Assembly (NCBI RefSeq): GCF_002092855.1
Contig: NZ_LVLC01000001.1
Span: forward strand, 372,001-436,000
DNA length: 64,000 bases
Source of the DNA: Campylobacter concisus
GTDB taxonomy: Bacteria > Campylobacterota > Campylobacteria > Campylobacterales > Campylobacteraceae
Direction of reading: 5' to 3'
Each line of letters begins with the position of its first letter. Position 1 is the first letter of the stretch. The translations under genes were made by a program, and so were the position numbers. Shown here in pieces: positions 9,752-19,315 of the stretch. Below the pieces are notes generated by a model. That model was given only the letters and a program-made list of their open reading frames with translations, was not told the DNA's origin and did not search any database.

Positions 9752-9768
9752 TTGGAACATCATTTGCT
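9752..9768 (+). promoter_or_regulatory. Sigma54 (RpoN) promoter of the flgB operon
   Basis: TTGGAAC-ATCAT-TTGCTT contains the -24 GG (9754-9755) and -12 GC (9766-9767) exactly 10 bases apart, matching the RpoN consensus. It lies 33 bases upstream of the flgB ATG. In Campylobacter, rod and hook genes are known members of the FlgSR/sigma54 class. Confidence 0.8.
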
Positions 9769-9800
9769 TATAAATGTGTGAAATTTTAGAAGGACTTTAA

Positions 9801-10235
9801 ATGTTTGTTTTAGATAAATCAAAATCTAGCCCACTTGTTGAATCAGCTCTTGCAGGCAGAGAACTACGCCAAAAACTAATCTCTGGCAATCTTGCAAACG
9901 TTGATACACCATTTTATAAAGCTAGAGATATAAGATTTGAAGATGTTTTAAAAGAAAAAGCAAATGAAATTTATAACACTTCAAGCCAAAAAAAGCTACA
10001 ACTTGCTAAGACAAACGAAGCGCATATGGCTGCAGTTGATTTTCCAAAAAGCGACACAGCTCAAATTTTCTTGCGTGATGGTCACATGGCTAGAAACGAC
10101 GCAAACACAGTCGATCTTGATGTTGAGACAACAGAAATGGGCAAAAATACAGTTATGATAAACGCCCTTGATAGCGCCTACAAAGCTCAGGGCAATATCT
10201 TTAAAAGCGTAATAGACGCAAGTGCTAAGAACTAG
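9801..10235 (+). CDS. flgB: Flagellar proximal rod protein FlgB
   Basis: Proximal rod subunit of the flagellar basal body, exported through the flagellar type III apparatus. 144 aa; the N-terminal ALAGRELRQKLISGNLANVDTPFYKARDIRFE contains the rod-protein signature SGNLANVDTPFYKA. The C-terminal heptad-like tail TAYKAQ-type segment (ALDSAYKAQGNIFKSV) is present. First gene of flgB-flgC-fliE, preceded by a sigma54 promoter. GAAGGA lies before the ATG. Confidence 0.95.
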   Translation: MFVLDKSKSSPLVESALAGRELRQKLISGNLANVDTPFYKARDIRFEDVLKEKANEIYNTSSQKKLQLAKTNEAHMAAVDFPKSDTAQIFLRDGHMARNDANTVDLDVETTEMGKNTVMINALDSAYKAQGNIFKSVIDASAKN

Positions 10236-10243
10236 GAGAGATG

Positions 10244-10744
10244 ATGTCATACTTAAATGATTTTGATATTAGCGGATACGGACTAAGCGCACAACGCTTC
10301 AGGATGAATGTCATCAGCTCAAACATAGCAAACGCTCAAACCACAAGAACGGCTGAGGGTGGTCCTTACAGAAGACAAGAGATCATCTTTAAAGAGATGA
10401 ATTTTGATAAAATTTTAAACGATCAGCTTAAAAACTCACAAAGTCTGCTCGAGTATGAAAATCCACTCGATGATCCAAGCTCACCTAAAAACGCTCACCC
10501 TGCCCTAACTAGCGTGATCGTAGATAAAGTGGTGCGTGATGACAAAGACTTTCAACTAAAATACGACCCAAGCCACCCAGACGCAAATGCAAATGGCTAC
10601 GTCGCATTTCCAAATATAAACCCAGTCATCGAGATGGCTGACTTGCTCGAGGCAACAAGGGCCTATCAAGCAAATGTAGCGTCATTTCAAAACGCAAAGA
10701 CAATAGCACAAAGTGCGATATCACTTATTTCAGGACAAGCATAA
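10244..10744 (+). CDS. flgC: Flagellar proximal rod protein FlgC
   Basis: Proximal rod subunit. 166 aa from ATG 10244, which is five bases after AGGAG; the adjacent ATG at 10241 is only two bases from it and is less likely. Shows the rod signature ISSNIANAQTTRT at the N-terminus, the middle NGYVAFPNINPVIEMADLLEATRAYQAN region shared with hook and rod proteins, and a C-terminal amphipathic helix. Five bases after flgB, and its stop overlaps the fliE start. Confidence 0.95.
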   Translation: MSYLNDFDISGYGLSAQRFRMNVISSNIANAQTTRTAEGGPYRRQEIIFKEMNFDKILNDQLKNSQSLLEYENPLDDPSSPKNAHPALTSVIVDKVVRDDKDFQLKYDPSHPDANANGYVAFPNINPVIEMADLLEATRAYQANVASFQNAKTIAQSAISLISGQA

Positions 10745-11037
10745 TGATAAATAGTATAAATTTAGACAAAATAAATAAAAACGAAAATTCAAATAAAATA
10801 GCGAAAGCAGGCGAAGAAGGCGGCTTTGAAAATGCTCTAAACGACTCTTTAAAAGAGCTAAATAAAGTGCAAATCAACGCAGATAAAGCCATAGCCGATC
10901 TTGCGACTGGCGAGGTAAAAGATCTTCACCAAGCTGCTATTGCGATAGGTAAAGCAGAGACTAGCATGAAGCTTATGCTAGAAATTCGCAACAAAGCACT
11001 AAGCGCTTATAAAGAAATTTCTAGAACACAAATTTAA
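10744..11037 (+). CDS. fliE: Flagellar hook-basal body complex protein FliE
   Basis: 97-aa adaptor between the MS ring and the rod. The C-terminal half carries the FliE pattern DLATGEVKDLHQAAIAIGKA, then MKLMLEIRNKALSAYKEISR. The N-terminal 35 residues are Asn/Lys-rich and probably disordered. The ATG overlaps the flgC TAA (TAATG), implying coupled translation. Confidence 0.94.
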   Translation: MINSINLDKINKNENSNKIAKAGEEGGFENALNDSLKELNKVQINADKAIADLATGEVKDLHQAAIAIGKAETSMKLMLEIRNKALSAYKEISRTQI

Positions 11038-11044
11038 GTCATTA

Positions 11045-12877
11045 ATGAATTCCAGAAAATCAAAAATAACCATACTTTTTTTATTAATTACTTTTGGAAT
11101 TTCAATATTTGTGCTTGTCATATTTTATAGAGCAAGTATCGAGCGAAAGCTTCCTAGACTTCAAACAAGCGATATAAACACAGCAATTCGTGGTAATATA
11201 ATCACAAAAGATGGCTTTAGCATCTCTTCAAGTCAAAAACTCTACAAAGTAATGCTTGACACTAGAAATATTGATCCTAATAAAAAAGAGATGTTTATCA
11301 AACTATATTCGCTTTACAGCGGCGACGATCCAAACAAAGTAAGAAAGATTATAAATGACACAAAAGGTATCGTTACACTCTCATATAGTATTGATGCAAA
11401 GGGTGCTACATACCTTCAAGAGCTCTCAAGAAAGCTGAATCGCAAGAGCATTTTGGTTTCATATCTTGATCCAAAAACAGGTCTTGCTTCATTTCAGGGC
11501 ATGAGAGTAATGGAGAGCGGCCAAAATCGTAAATTTATTTCAAAAGACGCCCTCACACCAGCTATTGGCTACGTGAGTAAAACTGAAAGTGACGCACTTA
11601 CAAAGAGTAAAGGCGTAAAAGGCCTTGAGAGATATTATGAAGATTATTTAGCTCCGATACAAAATGCAAAAATTTTAGGGCCTCGCGATATTGGAAACAA
11701 TATCATTTTAACAAGTGACTCAAATTTAGCAACAAGAGTAGATGGCTACAATGCGGTGCTTTCTATACCGCTTAAATTTCAAACCAAACTAGAGCAAATT
11801 TTAGATGAAAAGCGTGAATTTCTAGATGCAAAAGAGTTAGTTATATGCATAATGAATAGCAAAAATGGAGAAATTTTAGCCCTAGCCTCTAGCTCAAGAT
11901 ATGATCCTTCGAATATAAGAAAGCAAGATTATAGCGCTCTAAACTCTACCGTTAGCGAATATGCTTATGAAGTTGGCTCGGTTTTTAAACCATTTATATT
12001 TTCTATCTTACTTCAAGAGAAGAAAGTAAATCCATTCGAGCTTGTAAATACCTATAATGGCCGATACCAACTTGGCAAAAGGATAATCAAAGATACCCAT
12101 CCAGAGCCTTTTATGAGCGCTGAAGATATAATCGTGCACAGTTCAAACATCGGCATGATTCAGCTTGTTGAGCGTTTAAATGGGCCACAAATTTATCAAG
12201 GACTTTTAAATTTTGGCTTTTCAAGAAAAACAGGCATAGATCTACCTTACGAGCAAGTAGGTATGATGCCAACAGTTACAAAGCTAAACTCATCGACATA
12301 TAAGGCGACTGTGAGCTACGGATACGGCTTGCAAGCTACATTTATGCAGCTTTTAAAAGCCTATAATACATTTAACAATAAAGGCATTGAAGTTACTCCT
12401 CACATGGTTGCCTACTTAGAGAGAAATGGGAAAAGATACGATTTGCCAAAGTCCGAGCCAGCTCAAGTTATATCACAAGAAACCGCAAAGATAATGAAGA
12501 GAATTTTAATAAAAACGGTTGAGAAAGGTACTGGACTAAAAGCCTTTACGCCAGGACTTGAGATAGGTGGCAAGACTGGAACTGCACACATTGCCTCAGG
12601 TAGTGGTGGATACAGCAATACCTACAATGGCTCATTTTTTGGCTTTGTAAATGACACAAGAGGCAATAGCTACACAATAGGCGTTCTAGCAAGGGATCCT
12701 AAAAGACCTTACTACTACTTCGGTGCTCAAAGTGCGTTGCCTATGTTTAAAAAAGCAGTTGATCTGATGGTTGAGGATGGATATTTATTTCCTGATGCAA
12801 ATGTAATAGCTGAGTTTGAAGCCAAAAAAGATAAACTTAAAAACGATAAGACAAAACAAAAGCCTGCTTTGGACTAA
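11045..12877 (+). CDS. ftsI: Penicillin-binding protein, FtsI/PBP2-like transpeptidase
   Basis: Class B peptidoglycan transpeptidase of the septal type, anchored by one N-terminal membrane helix (about 9-28) with the rest in the periplasm. 610 aa. Active-site motifs are all present: S312-V-F-K315, S366-S-N368 and K510-T-G-T. The dimerisation domain lies before residue 230. It follows fliE by seven bases, so it may be read from the flagellar sigma54 promoter; C. jejuni has the same neighbour order (pbpB after fliE). The division role (FtsI) rather than elongation (PBP2) is a family-level inference. Confidence 0.87.
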   Translation: MNSRKSKITILFLLITFGISIFVLVIFYRASIERKLPRLQTSDINTAIRGNIITKDGFSISSSQKLYKVMLDTRNIDPNKKEMFIKLYSLYSGDDPNKVRKIINDTKGIVTLSYSIDAKGATYLQELSRKLNRKSILVSYLDPKTGLASFQGMRVMESGQNRKFISKDALTPAIGYVSKTESDALTKSKGVKGLERYYEDYLAPIQNAKILGPRDIGNNIILTSDSNLATRVDGYNAVLSIPLKFQTKLEQILDEKREFLDAKELVICIMNSKNGEILALASSSRYDPSNIRKQDYSALNSTVSEYAYEVGSVFKPFIFSILLQEKKVNPFELVNTYNGRYQLGKRIIKDTHPEPFMSAEDIIVHSSNIGMIQLVERLNGPQIYQGLLNFGFSRKTGIDLPYEQVGMMPTVTKLNSSTYKATVSYGYGLQATFMQLLKAYNTFNNKGIEVTPHMVAYLERNGKRYDLPKSEPAQVISQETAKIMKRILIKTVEKGTGLKAFTPGLEIGGKTGTAHIASGSGGYSNTYNGSFFGFVNDTRGNSYTIGVLARDPKRPYYYFGAQSALPMFKKAVDLMVEDGYLFPDANVIAEFEAKKDKLKNDKTKQKPALD

Positions 12878-12997
12878 AATTTTAAAAACGAGAAAGATAT
12901 AAAAACCAAGCAAAAGCTAAATTTAAAAATTTTTTTATTTTTATTGATTTTAATAAATTTCTCTAATCGCAAAGTCTTTAATGCTCTTAAAATACTT

Positions 12998-13498
12998 TTA
13001 GCTTCTAATAGCAATTAAATTATAAATAGAAAATCTAAACTGATCAAAAAGATTTAAGCCCTTAATATTTTTAGAAGTTATCTCTTTGTCATCTTTGTAG
13101 TTTTTTCCACCTAAAAAGAGCAGATAAATAAGCGGGGTAACATAATTAAATCTTAAAAAAAGCGCTACAATGCAATGAAAAAAGCCGTGATTATATTTGA
13201 TACAAGCATAAAAACCATAAATTACATAAGCTATCATTAGAATCAAAAAAGCATAGAATACAAAGCTTAAACCAGCATAATCTGAAATATTTAAAAAGCT
13301 GCAAACAAAAATAAAAGTACCTACCAAAGTAGGCAATATAATGATTGGAAAAATTAGATGAAGTCCAATTAGATCAAATTTACTCGTATAAACCTTTATA
13401 TTATATCTACCTGCAGGAATTATCAAAAATATAGGCAATACGATTAAAAATAAAATAAGAAATATCACGTACATAGAATCAAAATCATAAGAACTCAT
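12998..13498 (-). CDS. Hypothetical four-helix membrane protein
   Basis: 166 aa, not recognised. Four hydrophobic segments are visible (about 9-28, 44-68, 78-102 and 108-130), followed by a short polar C-terminus containing LGGKNYKDDKEIT. No catalytic motif seen. It is last in the minus-strand string behind ccsBA and a second small membrane protein, with 52 bases between, and converges with ftsI. It might belong to cytochrome maturation by position only. Confidence 0.6.
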   Translation of the reverse strand: MSSYDFDSMYVIFLILFLIVLPIFLIIPAGRYNIKVYTSKFDLIGLHLIFPIIILPTLVGTFIFVCSFLNISDYAGLSFVFYAFLILMIAYVIYGFYACIKYNHGFFHCIVALFLRFNYVTPLIYLLFLGGKNYKDDKEITSKNIKGLNLFDQFRFSIYNLIAIRS

Positions 13499-13550
13499 TT
13501 TTATACCAAATTTAATTTTAAGATATTTAACTACACTTTTTTAAATAAAT

Positions 13551-13982
13551 TTATCTACGATTTTTGCGATTTTCTATGCCGATTTTCTCACTCTCTTCTA
13601 TCTCGACAATATAGCTTGGATTTTTCTTTTTAGCTTCTTTGTCTAAAAAACTGATGAGCTTTGCATCAGAATTTTTATGAGAGCAGATTAAAATTATAAA
13701 ATTTATATAGTTATTTGCCTCTTTTGGCATGACTTGGTTATTTTTAGCTGGTATACTAAAATTTCCTACAAAGATTTGAATAAGTTCGAAAAGCTCGTTT
13801 TTACTTAAACTATTATCACCAGCAAGCTTTTCAAGTTTTTCGATTGTTATCTCTTCTTTTTCTAATGCAAGCTCCTTTATTTCGGCGCTATAATCTCTAT
13901 TTCTTAAAAGTAAATAGATTAACGCACAAATTGCAATTAATAGCAATACAATAAAGAAAACTATTAGACCTTTTATTAGCAT
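13551..13982 (-). CDS. Hypothetical membrane-anchored protein
   Basis: 143 aa, not recognised. One N-terminal membrane helix (about 5-27) is followed by a charged, probably helical soluble part rich in Glu and Lys; residues 40-70 look amphipathic. The end is basic (ENRKNRR). Its start codon directly abuts the ccsBA stop with no gap, so it is almost certainly in the same transcript. A role beside cytochrome c maturation is possible but not shown. Confidence 0.65.
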   Translation of the reverse strand: MLIKGLIVFFIVLLLIAICALIYLLLRNRDYSAEIKELALEKEEITIEKLEKLAGDNSLSKNELFELIQIFVGNFSIPAKNNQVMPKEANNYINFIILICSHKNSDAKLISFLDKEAKKKNPSYIVEIEESEKIGIENRKNRR

Positions 13983-16900
13983 CTAAAGCCTTGAGCAAAG
14001 TGATCGCTTTGTAAATGCCAAAATACTCATAAGCACCATTATCACGATACTAATCCAGACAAAATCAGGCACTGGCAATGGATCGCCAGCTGCATACGAG
14101 TGCATACCAGCTAAATAAAAATTTACGCCAAAATAAGTCATAATAATCGACCAATAAGCAAAGAATGAAGCCACTGCAAATGCATACTGGTTATTTAGCT
14201 TTGGAATAAATCTTATATGAAGAACTGCGGCATAAACAAGTATCGAAACTAATGCCCAAGTCTCCTTGCTGTCCCAGCCCCAATATCTACCCCAACTCTC
14301 GTTCGCCCAGACACCGCCTAGGAAATTTCCAAGAGTAAGCAAGCTAAGTCCTAGTATCATAGCCATCTCATTTATACGAGTAGCTTCAAGAATATTACGA
14401 GAAATTTCTGGATTTGGCTTTTTCTTATTTTGCAAAATGATAAGCAATAGTGTAAAGCCACCAAGTAACGCGCAAAGCCCTAAAAATCCATAACTTGCAG
14501 TAATGACAGAGACATGTATTGTTAGCCAGTAGCTTTGAAGTACAGGCACAAGTGTAGTGATCTGCGGATCCATCCAGCTAAGGTGCGCAACAAACAATGT
14601 AACGCCAGCCAATATAGACGTAAGAGCAAGGGCGATAGGGCTACGTTTTGCAAAGACGATACCAGAAAATCCTAAAGCCCAAGCGATATAGACCATCGAT
14701 TCATAAGCGTTACTCCAAGGCGCATGCTCAGCAATGTACCAACGAAGTCCAAGTCCGACAGTGTGAGCAAAAAAAGCTAGTAAATTTATAATATACACAA
14801 TCTTTACAATACCATTTATCTGGACCTTTGGAGCTAGCATTTTGATAAAAACAAAAAATAAAAGTGCAAGGCCAGCCAAAAGATAAACCGGCGTCAATCG
14901 TTCAAAAATTTGAATTTTATTAAACAAAATTTCTATATTTATCTTTTCTTCACTTGGCATTACAGCAGAGCCGTACTTTTGCTGATAGGCTGAAATTTTA
15001 TCAAGTGTGGCATCAGCCTTACTCCAATCATTATCTTTTGTTGCTGCATCAACTGCTGCAAAATACTCTCTCATCATATTAATGACTAGATCGGCCTCCT
15101 TAGGCGGAAAATACATCATTGCACTAGCAGGTGAATACCAAGAGTTTGATGGGTCATCTTGCTTTGGAAAAATTTTAAAAATTTCACCAATAAATATCAT
15201 ATAAAAAACATTCAATCTCTCGTCGATCTTTATCACATCTTTATCAAATGTATTGCGTGATCCAGGATGCTTACGATTAGCAATTTCAGCAAATTTTGTG
15301 AGTTTATATTCACTTCCGCCATCTTTTGTAGCTCTAAAAAAATCATTAAAACTTGCATACTTTGCATTTTCATCTATGCCAAGCTCTTTTTTTAGCTCCT
15401 TGCTTTGTCCAAGTGAGATAATTTTTTCATTTCGCCAAAAATCAGGCGTTACCATTATTGAAAGCATAGCTTGATTAGAGTTTAGGCTATTTATGTTCTC
15501 GCTTCTATGTATTTTATTTAAAATTTCTTTACTAAGAGTGTCAAATGGCTTCATTCTACCATCTGAGCTTTGCACAATAAGTCTAGAAAGCTTTTGTGTG
15601 TGCTCTTTGCTGATATTAGGCAAAAAGTCTTCAGCCTTTAATGAGCTAAAACTTAAACTTAAAAGCATAATGGCAATGATAGCAACAACCTTTTTACCAC
15701 CTTTTGTTGATTCATTGTCTATTAACTTAGCTAGCTTTCTAAAGCGGCTACCAGGATTTACAACATTTAACACAAAGCCAAGTCCAAGTAAAAAGTAGCC
15801 AATGTAAGTTGGTATCTTGCCTGGATCTTTATTTACAGAGAGAATGGTTCCTTTTTCATCTGTATCGTATGAACTTTGGAAGAATCTATAGCCATCATAG
15901 TCAAGCACATGATTCATATAAATTTTATAGTCAAGCCCCGACATGTTTGTATCATCTTTTACAATAACTTCACTTGAATAGCTCATAGGCGAATTTGAAC
16001 CAGGATATCTTTTAAGCTCAAAGTCTTTTAAGTATAAGCTAAACGGAAGTTTAACTTGCTGTGCGCCCCATGAAGCGTTAAATTTTTGTCCAGCCACAGC
16101 CAAGCGTGAAGGCTCTGTTAGGTTATAAAAAATATGCATCTCTTTACTCTCGCCTTTATAATTTAATTCAGCTATCAAGGCGTTAAATTCGCTATCATTT
16201 GTACTAACTAGCTTCCTTGAGGCATGAGCTGAAACTAATCTTGGAGCAAAATTTATATTTGAAATAGTATAAAGACTGCCTATGCCAAAATCATTTATAC
16301 TACCAGCTTTTAACTCTGTTTTTGAGCTATCACTCATTGTAAATTTTGAAAGATCAGTATTTGAAGTAACTGTGAAATTTCCATCAACTAATTTAAAAAG
16401 TACATATTTTTTACTCTCATCTGGCTTAGCATTAAAGATAAAACTAATATCTGCAACTCTTGCTTCCTCTTCTTCTAACAAGAAGATTTCTTCACTTTCA
16501 CTCTCGTTTGAAACCACAAATTCCACTACTGGTTGCCCATTTTTATCATCCACAAACTTATAACTTGCATTTGGCACAAATTCTTTAAATTTTAAATTAG
16601 CTTCATTATCTGCTATTTTTAGCTTTAGATCAAAACCTTTTTTTGCATCAGAAAGTCCTAACGGCAAAGCAGCGTTTATCTCTTCTCCATTATCATTTAA
16701 TGCGGTTAAATTTAAATAGGATATTTTTGTCGTAACGATATTTGACTGAGTTTTCTCTCTTATATGCATATCAGCCTCAAAGCCAAGATATCTTGTTATA
16801 CCAGCACCGATTAAGATAACGATAAAACCAAGGTGAAAGGTAAGCGAAGGGAGTTTTTTTGGATCGATTAAGTTATATCTAAAGATATTATAGGTCAAAT

Positions 16901-17078
16901 TTATACCAAGCAGTAGTTGAATGATAGCAAACCAGCTGGCACCATAAACATAGTACCATGCAGCTTCTGTACTAGTTTTACTTTCTATTATCGTAGCGGC
17001 TCCGCTAGCCATGGCAAAGATTATCATCAAAACGATAGCTGAGCCCATACTTAAAAATAATGATTTTGGATTTAACAT
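13983..17078 (-). CDS. ccsBA: Fused cytochrome c synthase CcsBA (System II)
   Basis: 1031-aa inner-membrane protein that carries heme across the membrane and ligates it to apocytochromes. The N-terminal half is ResB/CcsB-like (membrane helices near 12-30, 52-72, 80-100, then a large periplasmic domain). The C-terminal half is CcsA-like, with the tryptophan-rich WWD signature near residues 920-942 (SWGRYWGWDSKETWA) and flanking conserved His (HTVGLGLRWYIAEHAPW, HLSWMDP, MHSYAAGD). The single-ORF fusion is typical of Campylobacterota. It follows a c-type cytochrome gene 45 bases upstream, a likely client. No frameshift seen. Confidence 0.94.
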   Translation of the reverse strand: MLNPKSLFLSMGSAIVLMIIFAMASGAATIIESKTSTEAAWYYVYGASWFAIIQLLLGINLTYNIFRYNLIDPKKLPSLTFHLGFIVILIGAGITRYLGFEADMHIREKTQSNIVTTKISYLNLTALNDNGEEINAALPLGLSDAKKGFDLKLKIADNEANLKFKEFVPNASYKFVDDKNGQPVVEFVVSNESESEEIFLLEEEEARVADISFIFNAKPDESKKYVLFKLVDGNFTVTSNTDLSKFTMSDSSKTELKAGSINDFGIGSLYTISNINFAPRLVSAHASRKLVSTNDSEFNALIAELNYKGESKEMHIFYNLTEPSRLAVAGQKFNASWGAQQVKLPFSLYLKDFELKRYPGSNSPMSYSSEVIVKDDTNMSGLDYKIYMNHVLDYDGYRFFQSSYDTDEKGTILSVNKDPGKIPTYIGYFLLGLGFVLNVVNPGSRFRKLAKLIDNESTKGGKKVVAIIAIMLLSLSFSSLKAEDFLPNISKEHTQKLSRLIVQSSDGRMKPFDTLSKEILNKIHRSENINSLNSNQAMLSIMVTPDFWRNEKIISLGQSKELKKELGIDENAKYASFNDFFRATKDGGSEYKLTKFAEIANRKHPGSRNTFDKDVIKIDERLNVFYMIFIGEIFKIFPKQDDPSNSWYSPASAMMYFPPKEADLVINMMREYFAAVDAATKDNDWSKADATLDKISAYQQKYGSAVMPSEEKINIEILFNKIQIFERLTPVYLLAGLALLFFVFIKMLAPKVQINGIVKIVYIINLLAFFAHTVGLGLRWYIAEHAPWSNAYESMVYIAWALGFSGIVFAKRSPIALALTSILAGVTLFVAHLSWMDPQITTLVPVLQSYWLTIHVSVITASYGFLGLCALLGGFTLLLIILQNKKKPNPEISRNILEATRINEMAMILGLSLLTLGNFLGGVWANESWGRYWGWDSKETWALVSILVYAAVLHIRFIPKLNNQYAFAVASFFAYWSIIMTYFGVNFYLAGMHSYAAGDPLPVPDFVWISIVIMVLMSILAFTKRSLCSRL

Positions 17079-17123
17079 CTGCTTCCTTTTATTTATATTA
17101 TGACAAAGCTATCAAAGTGAAAA

Positions 17124-17681
17124 TTATCTTAAATAACTACCTTGCTTTGTTTGAGTAGAGACTGGTTTGTTTTCATTTGCGTCTTGTTCAGCAAATGCAT
17201 CTTTGCCTTTTAGATAGGCAAGAATCGCACCAAGGTCATTATTTGAAAGAATTTTAGCTTGGTTTTGCATTACATTTTTACCGCTTCCACCGAAACTTGA
17301 GTCACTTCTATAAGAGATGATGCTATCTTCAATATCCTTAGCATCTATATTTTTTAGAGGCGTTGAACCAAATGGCCTTTTATCAGCATTCTCGCCATGA
17401 CAGCTAGCACATTGCTTTTCATAAAGCTCCTTACCCAAAGAAACACTATATCTGCCCTTTCTATCAACGCCTAATTTTAAAATTCTATTATCTTTATAAC
17501 GTCTTGGATCTTCATCAACATAGACATTTACTTTTTCATTTCTATCATTAGCCTGCTTTTTTGCCATTTCAGCAAGTTCTTTACCAAACTCACCACGAGC
17601 TTCTATATAGTAGACCTGCGAAGCTGCAAAGGCATTTGCCACCAAAAAACACGCCAAAAAAGAAATTTTAATACTTTTCAT
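17124..17681 (-). CDS. Periplasmic monoheme c-type cytochrome
   Basis: 185 aa with an N-terminal signal peptide (residues 1-19, ending AFAA). One heme motif CASCH lies in the segment YEKQCASCHGENADK, with a distal Met candidate in the KNVMQNQAKI segment. The first 90 mature residues form an extra N-terminal region of unknown fold containing a charged VNVYVDEDPRRYKDNRILKLG stretch split across two strands. Likely an electron carrier. It precedes ccsBA on the same strand and follows the porin terminator, so it has its own transcription start. Confidence 0.83.
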   Translation of the reverse strand: MKSIKISFLACFLVANAFAASQVYYIEARGEFGKELAEMAKKQANDRNEKVNVYVDEDPRRYKDNRILKLGVDRKGRYSVSLGKELYEKQCASCHGENADKRPFGSTPLKNIDAKDIEDSIISYRSDSSFGGSGKNVMQNQAKILSNNDLGAILAYLKGKDAFAEQDANENKPVSTQTKQGSYLR

Positions 17682-17714
17682 AATTTTCCTTGAAATTTTG
17701 CTCTAAATTTAAAA

Positions 17715-17744
17715 ATCCCGGATCAGATTGCTCCGACCCGGGAT
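17715..17744 (-). terminator. Strong terminator after the MOMP gene
   Basis: Read on the minus strand: a 13-bp stem (ATCCCGGGTCGGA / TCTGATCCGGGAT, two G-U pairs) closed by a GCAA tetraloop and followed by TTTTAAATTT. It lies 30 bases after the porin stop codon and separates it from the cytochrome gene. Confidence 0.87.
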
Positions 17745-17774
17745 TATATCATAAGTTGATTAATGAGCTATGAA

Positions 17775-19049
17775 TTAGAATGAGTATTTAGCTTCAAATC
17801 TAAATTTATCTTCTTTTGTTTTTACATCATCAGGTAATTTATGTGTTTGGAAAGAGTAGAAAGAGCTAAATTTCAACTTTTTGCTATATTGATAAGCAAA
17901 TCTTGGAACAAATTCTTCAACTTTATCTTTTATGTCTGGATTGCCAGTACCGCCAAATACTTTTTGAGTACCTTTTACATAGTCTAAACCAACTGTAAAT
18001 TTATCAAATGTATAAGCACTTGTTGCATAGAGGAAGTTACCTTTACCTTCTGTAAATGTCCAATCAAATACATCTTCACCAGCATCAATAAGAGCACCCT
18101 GATCTTCAAAACTAAATGATGTTACACCTTTATCTTGAACTTTCCAGCCAATATAACCAGCAGCTAGATCAAGACCAAATAGTGATGTTGAAAGTTCACC
18201 AGCATAGAAATTACCATCATTGTATTTAGCACCATTTTCTGAAGTTAAATACCCTTTTGCTTCTCTATCCGCTGAACTATTTACATAGTTAAGTCTTGCA
18301 CCTAAAGAAATATCATTATTAATAGCAAAATTTGCTGAAACATCAGCTGCAAGTACGTCAGCTAAGTTTGTAAGGCTAGCATACCATAGTTGGAAATTGA
18401 TAGGATCATATGAACCAGCAATACCAGCTGCATATAGGTTACCAACATCATAGCTGTTTAAAAGACTGGTAGCTTTTAATTTTGGTTTTTTAGGATCTGC
18501 TTCTGCATATAAATTACCATCAGCCCATTCACTAGAGATAGCATCAAACGCTAAAGCTGTAAGCGTAAGACCTTCGATATCTTTATTTACTATTCTTACA
18601 CCTGTACCAACTGCATCATCAGTAAAGTATGAACCAATAGCTTGCTTACCGGCTGTGATAGTAGTATTTCCAGCTTTATAACCAAGATAGAATTGGTGAA
18701 CATTAAATGTCTTTGTTGTATCTGTTTTATCTGTACCATCTGTATTATCTGTTTTAGCGTTATCGCCTGAGCCATCAACAGAGTTATATCTTAAACCAAT
18801 AACACCAAAAAAGTTATCATCAATAGCGGCTTTAAAGTTTGTAACCATTCTAAATTGATGATTAGCTTTGCTTTTTTTTGCAACATCACTTTGCTCTGTA
18901 TCTTTATTGTGAGTATTTGTATATCTATATCTTGCAAATCCTGAAAGATCTACATTTTTTATAGCTTCTTCAAGTGGGGTAGCACTTGCTACGCTTGAAA
19001 ATGCACCTAAAGCAACCAAAGTGGCTAAACTAATTTTTGTTAGTTTCAT
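17775..19049 (-). CDS. porA: Major outer membrane porin (MOMP, PorA type)
   Basis: 424-aa beta-barrel porin of the outer membrane. Signal peptide at 1-23 (ending ASA), mature start TPLEEAIKNVDLSGFARYRY, typical of Campylobacter MOMP, and the C-terminal outer-membrane signature ending in Phe (FRFEAKYSF). Alternating hydrophobic strands and Asn/Asp-rich loops run through the length. The gene stands alone, with a -10 element upstream and a strong terminator downstream, as expected for a very highly expressed protein. The loop at about 90-110 (Asp/Thr-rich) is probably surface-exposed. Confidence 0.92.
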   Translation of the reverse strand: MKLTKISLATLVALGAFSSVASATPLEEAIKNVDLSGFARYRYTNTHNKDTEQSDVAKKSKANHQFRMVTNFKAAIDDNFFGVIGLRYNSVDGSGDNAKTDNTDGTDKTDTTKTFNVHQFYLGYKAGNTTITAGKQAIGSYFTDDAVGTGVRIVNKDIEGLTLTALAFDAISSEWADGNLYAEADPKKPKLKATSLLNSYDVGNLYAAGIAGSYDPINFQLWYASLTNLADVLAADVSANFAINNDISLGARLNYVNSSADREAKGYLTSENGAKYNDGNFYAGELSTSLFGLDLAAGYIGWKVQDKGVTSFSFEDQGALIDAGEDVFDWTFTEGKGNFLYATSAYTFDKFTVGLDYVKGTQKVFGGTGNPDIKDKVEEFVPRFAYQYSKKLKFSSFYSFQTHKLPDDVKTKEDKFRFEAKYSF

Positions 19050-19079
19050 TTTTTCTCCTTTTAAGGTTTTGTGACAACG

Positions 19080-19085
19080 ATTATA
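19080..19085 (-). promoter_or_regulatory. -10 element of the MOMP promoter
   Basis: TATAAT on the minus strand, 30 bases before the start codon and inside a very AT-rich stretch. No clear -35 is seen, which is usual for Campylobacter sigma70 promoters. AAAAGGAG precedes the ATG. Confidence 0.5.
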
Positions 19086-19230
19086 ATCTATAAATTTTAA
19101 TTTAAAGCTTAAAAAATCATAAAATTTTTAATTTTTGTTACCAATCGTTTACTGATTTTAACCAAAAAAGTATATTTTTGATAATTTTAACCTCAAAAAC
19201 AGCATTTTTGGAAAAGGGAATAAAAAGAAA

Positions 19231-19253
19231 AAGGGGCTGTTGCTTTGCCCCTT
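19231..19253 (-). terminator. Terminator after the small lipoprotein gene
   Basis: On the minus strand, a 7-bp stem AAGGGGC / GCCCCTT with a 9-nt loop is followed by TTTCTTTTTATTC. It lies 63 bases after the stop of the 19316-19753 gene. Confidence 0.72.
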
Positions 19254-19315
19254 AAAAGGAGTTCTAGTTTTGATTGCTGTTGAAATTATATAAGCAAGCA
19301 GTAAATCAACGGTAA

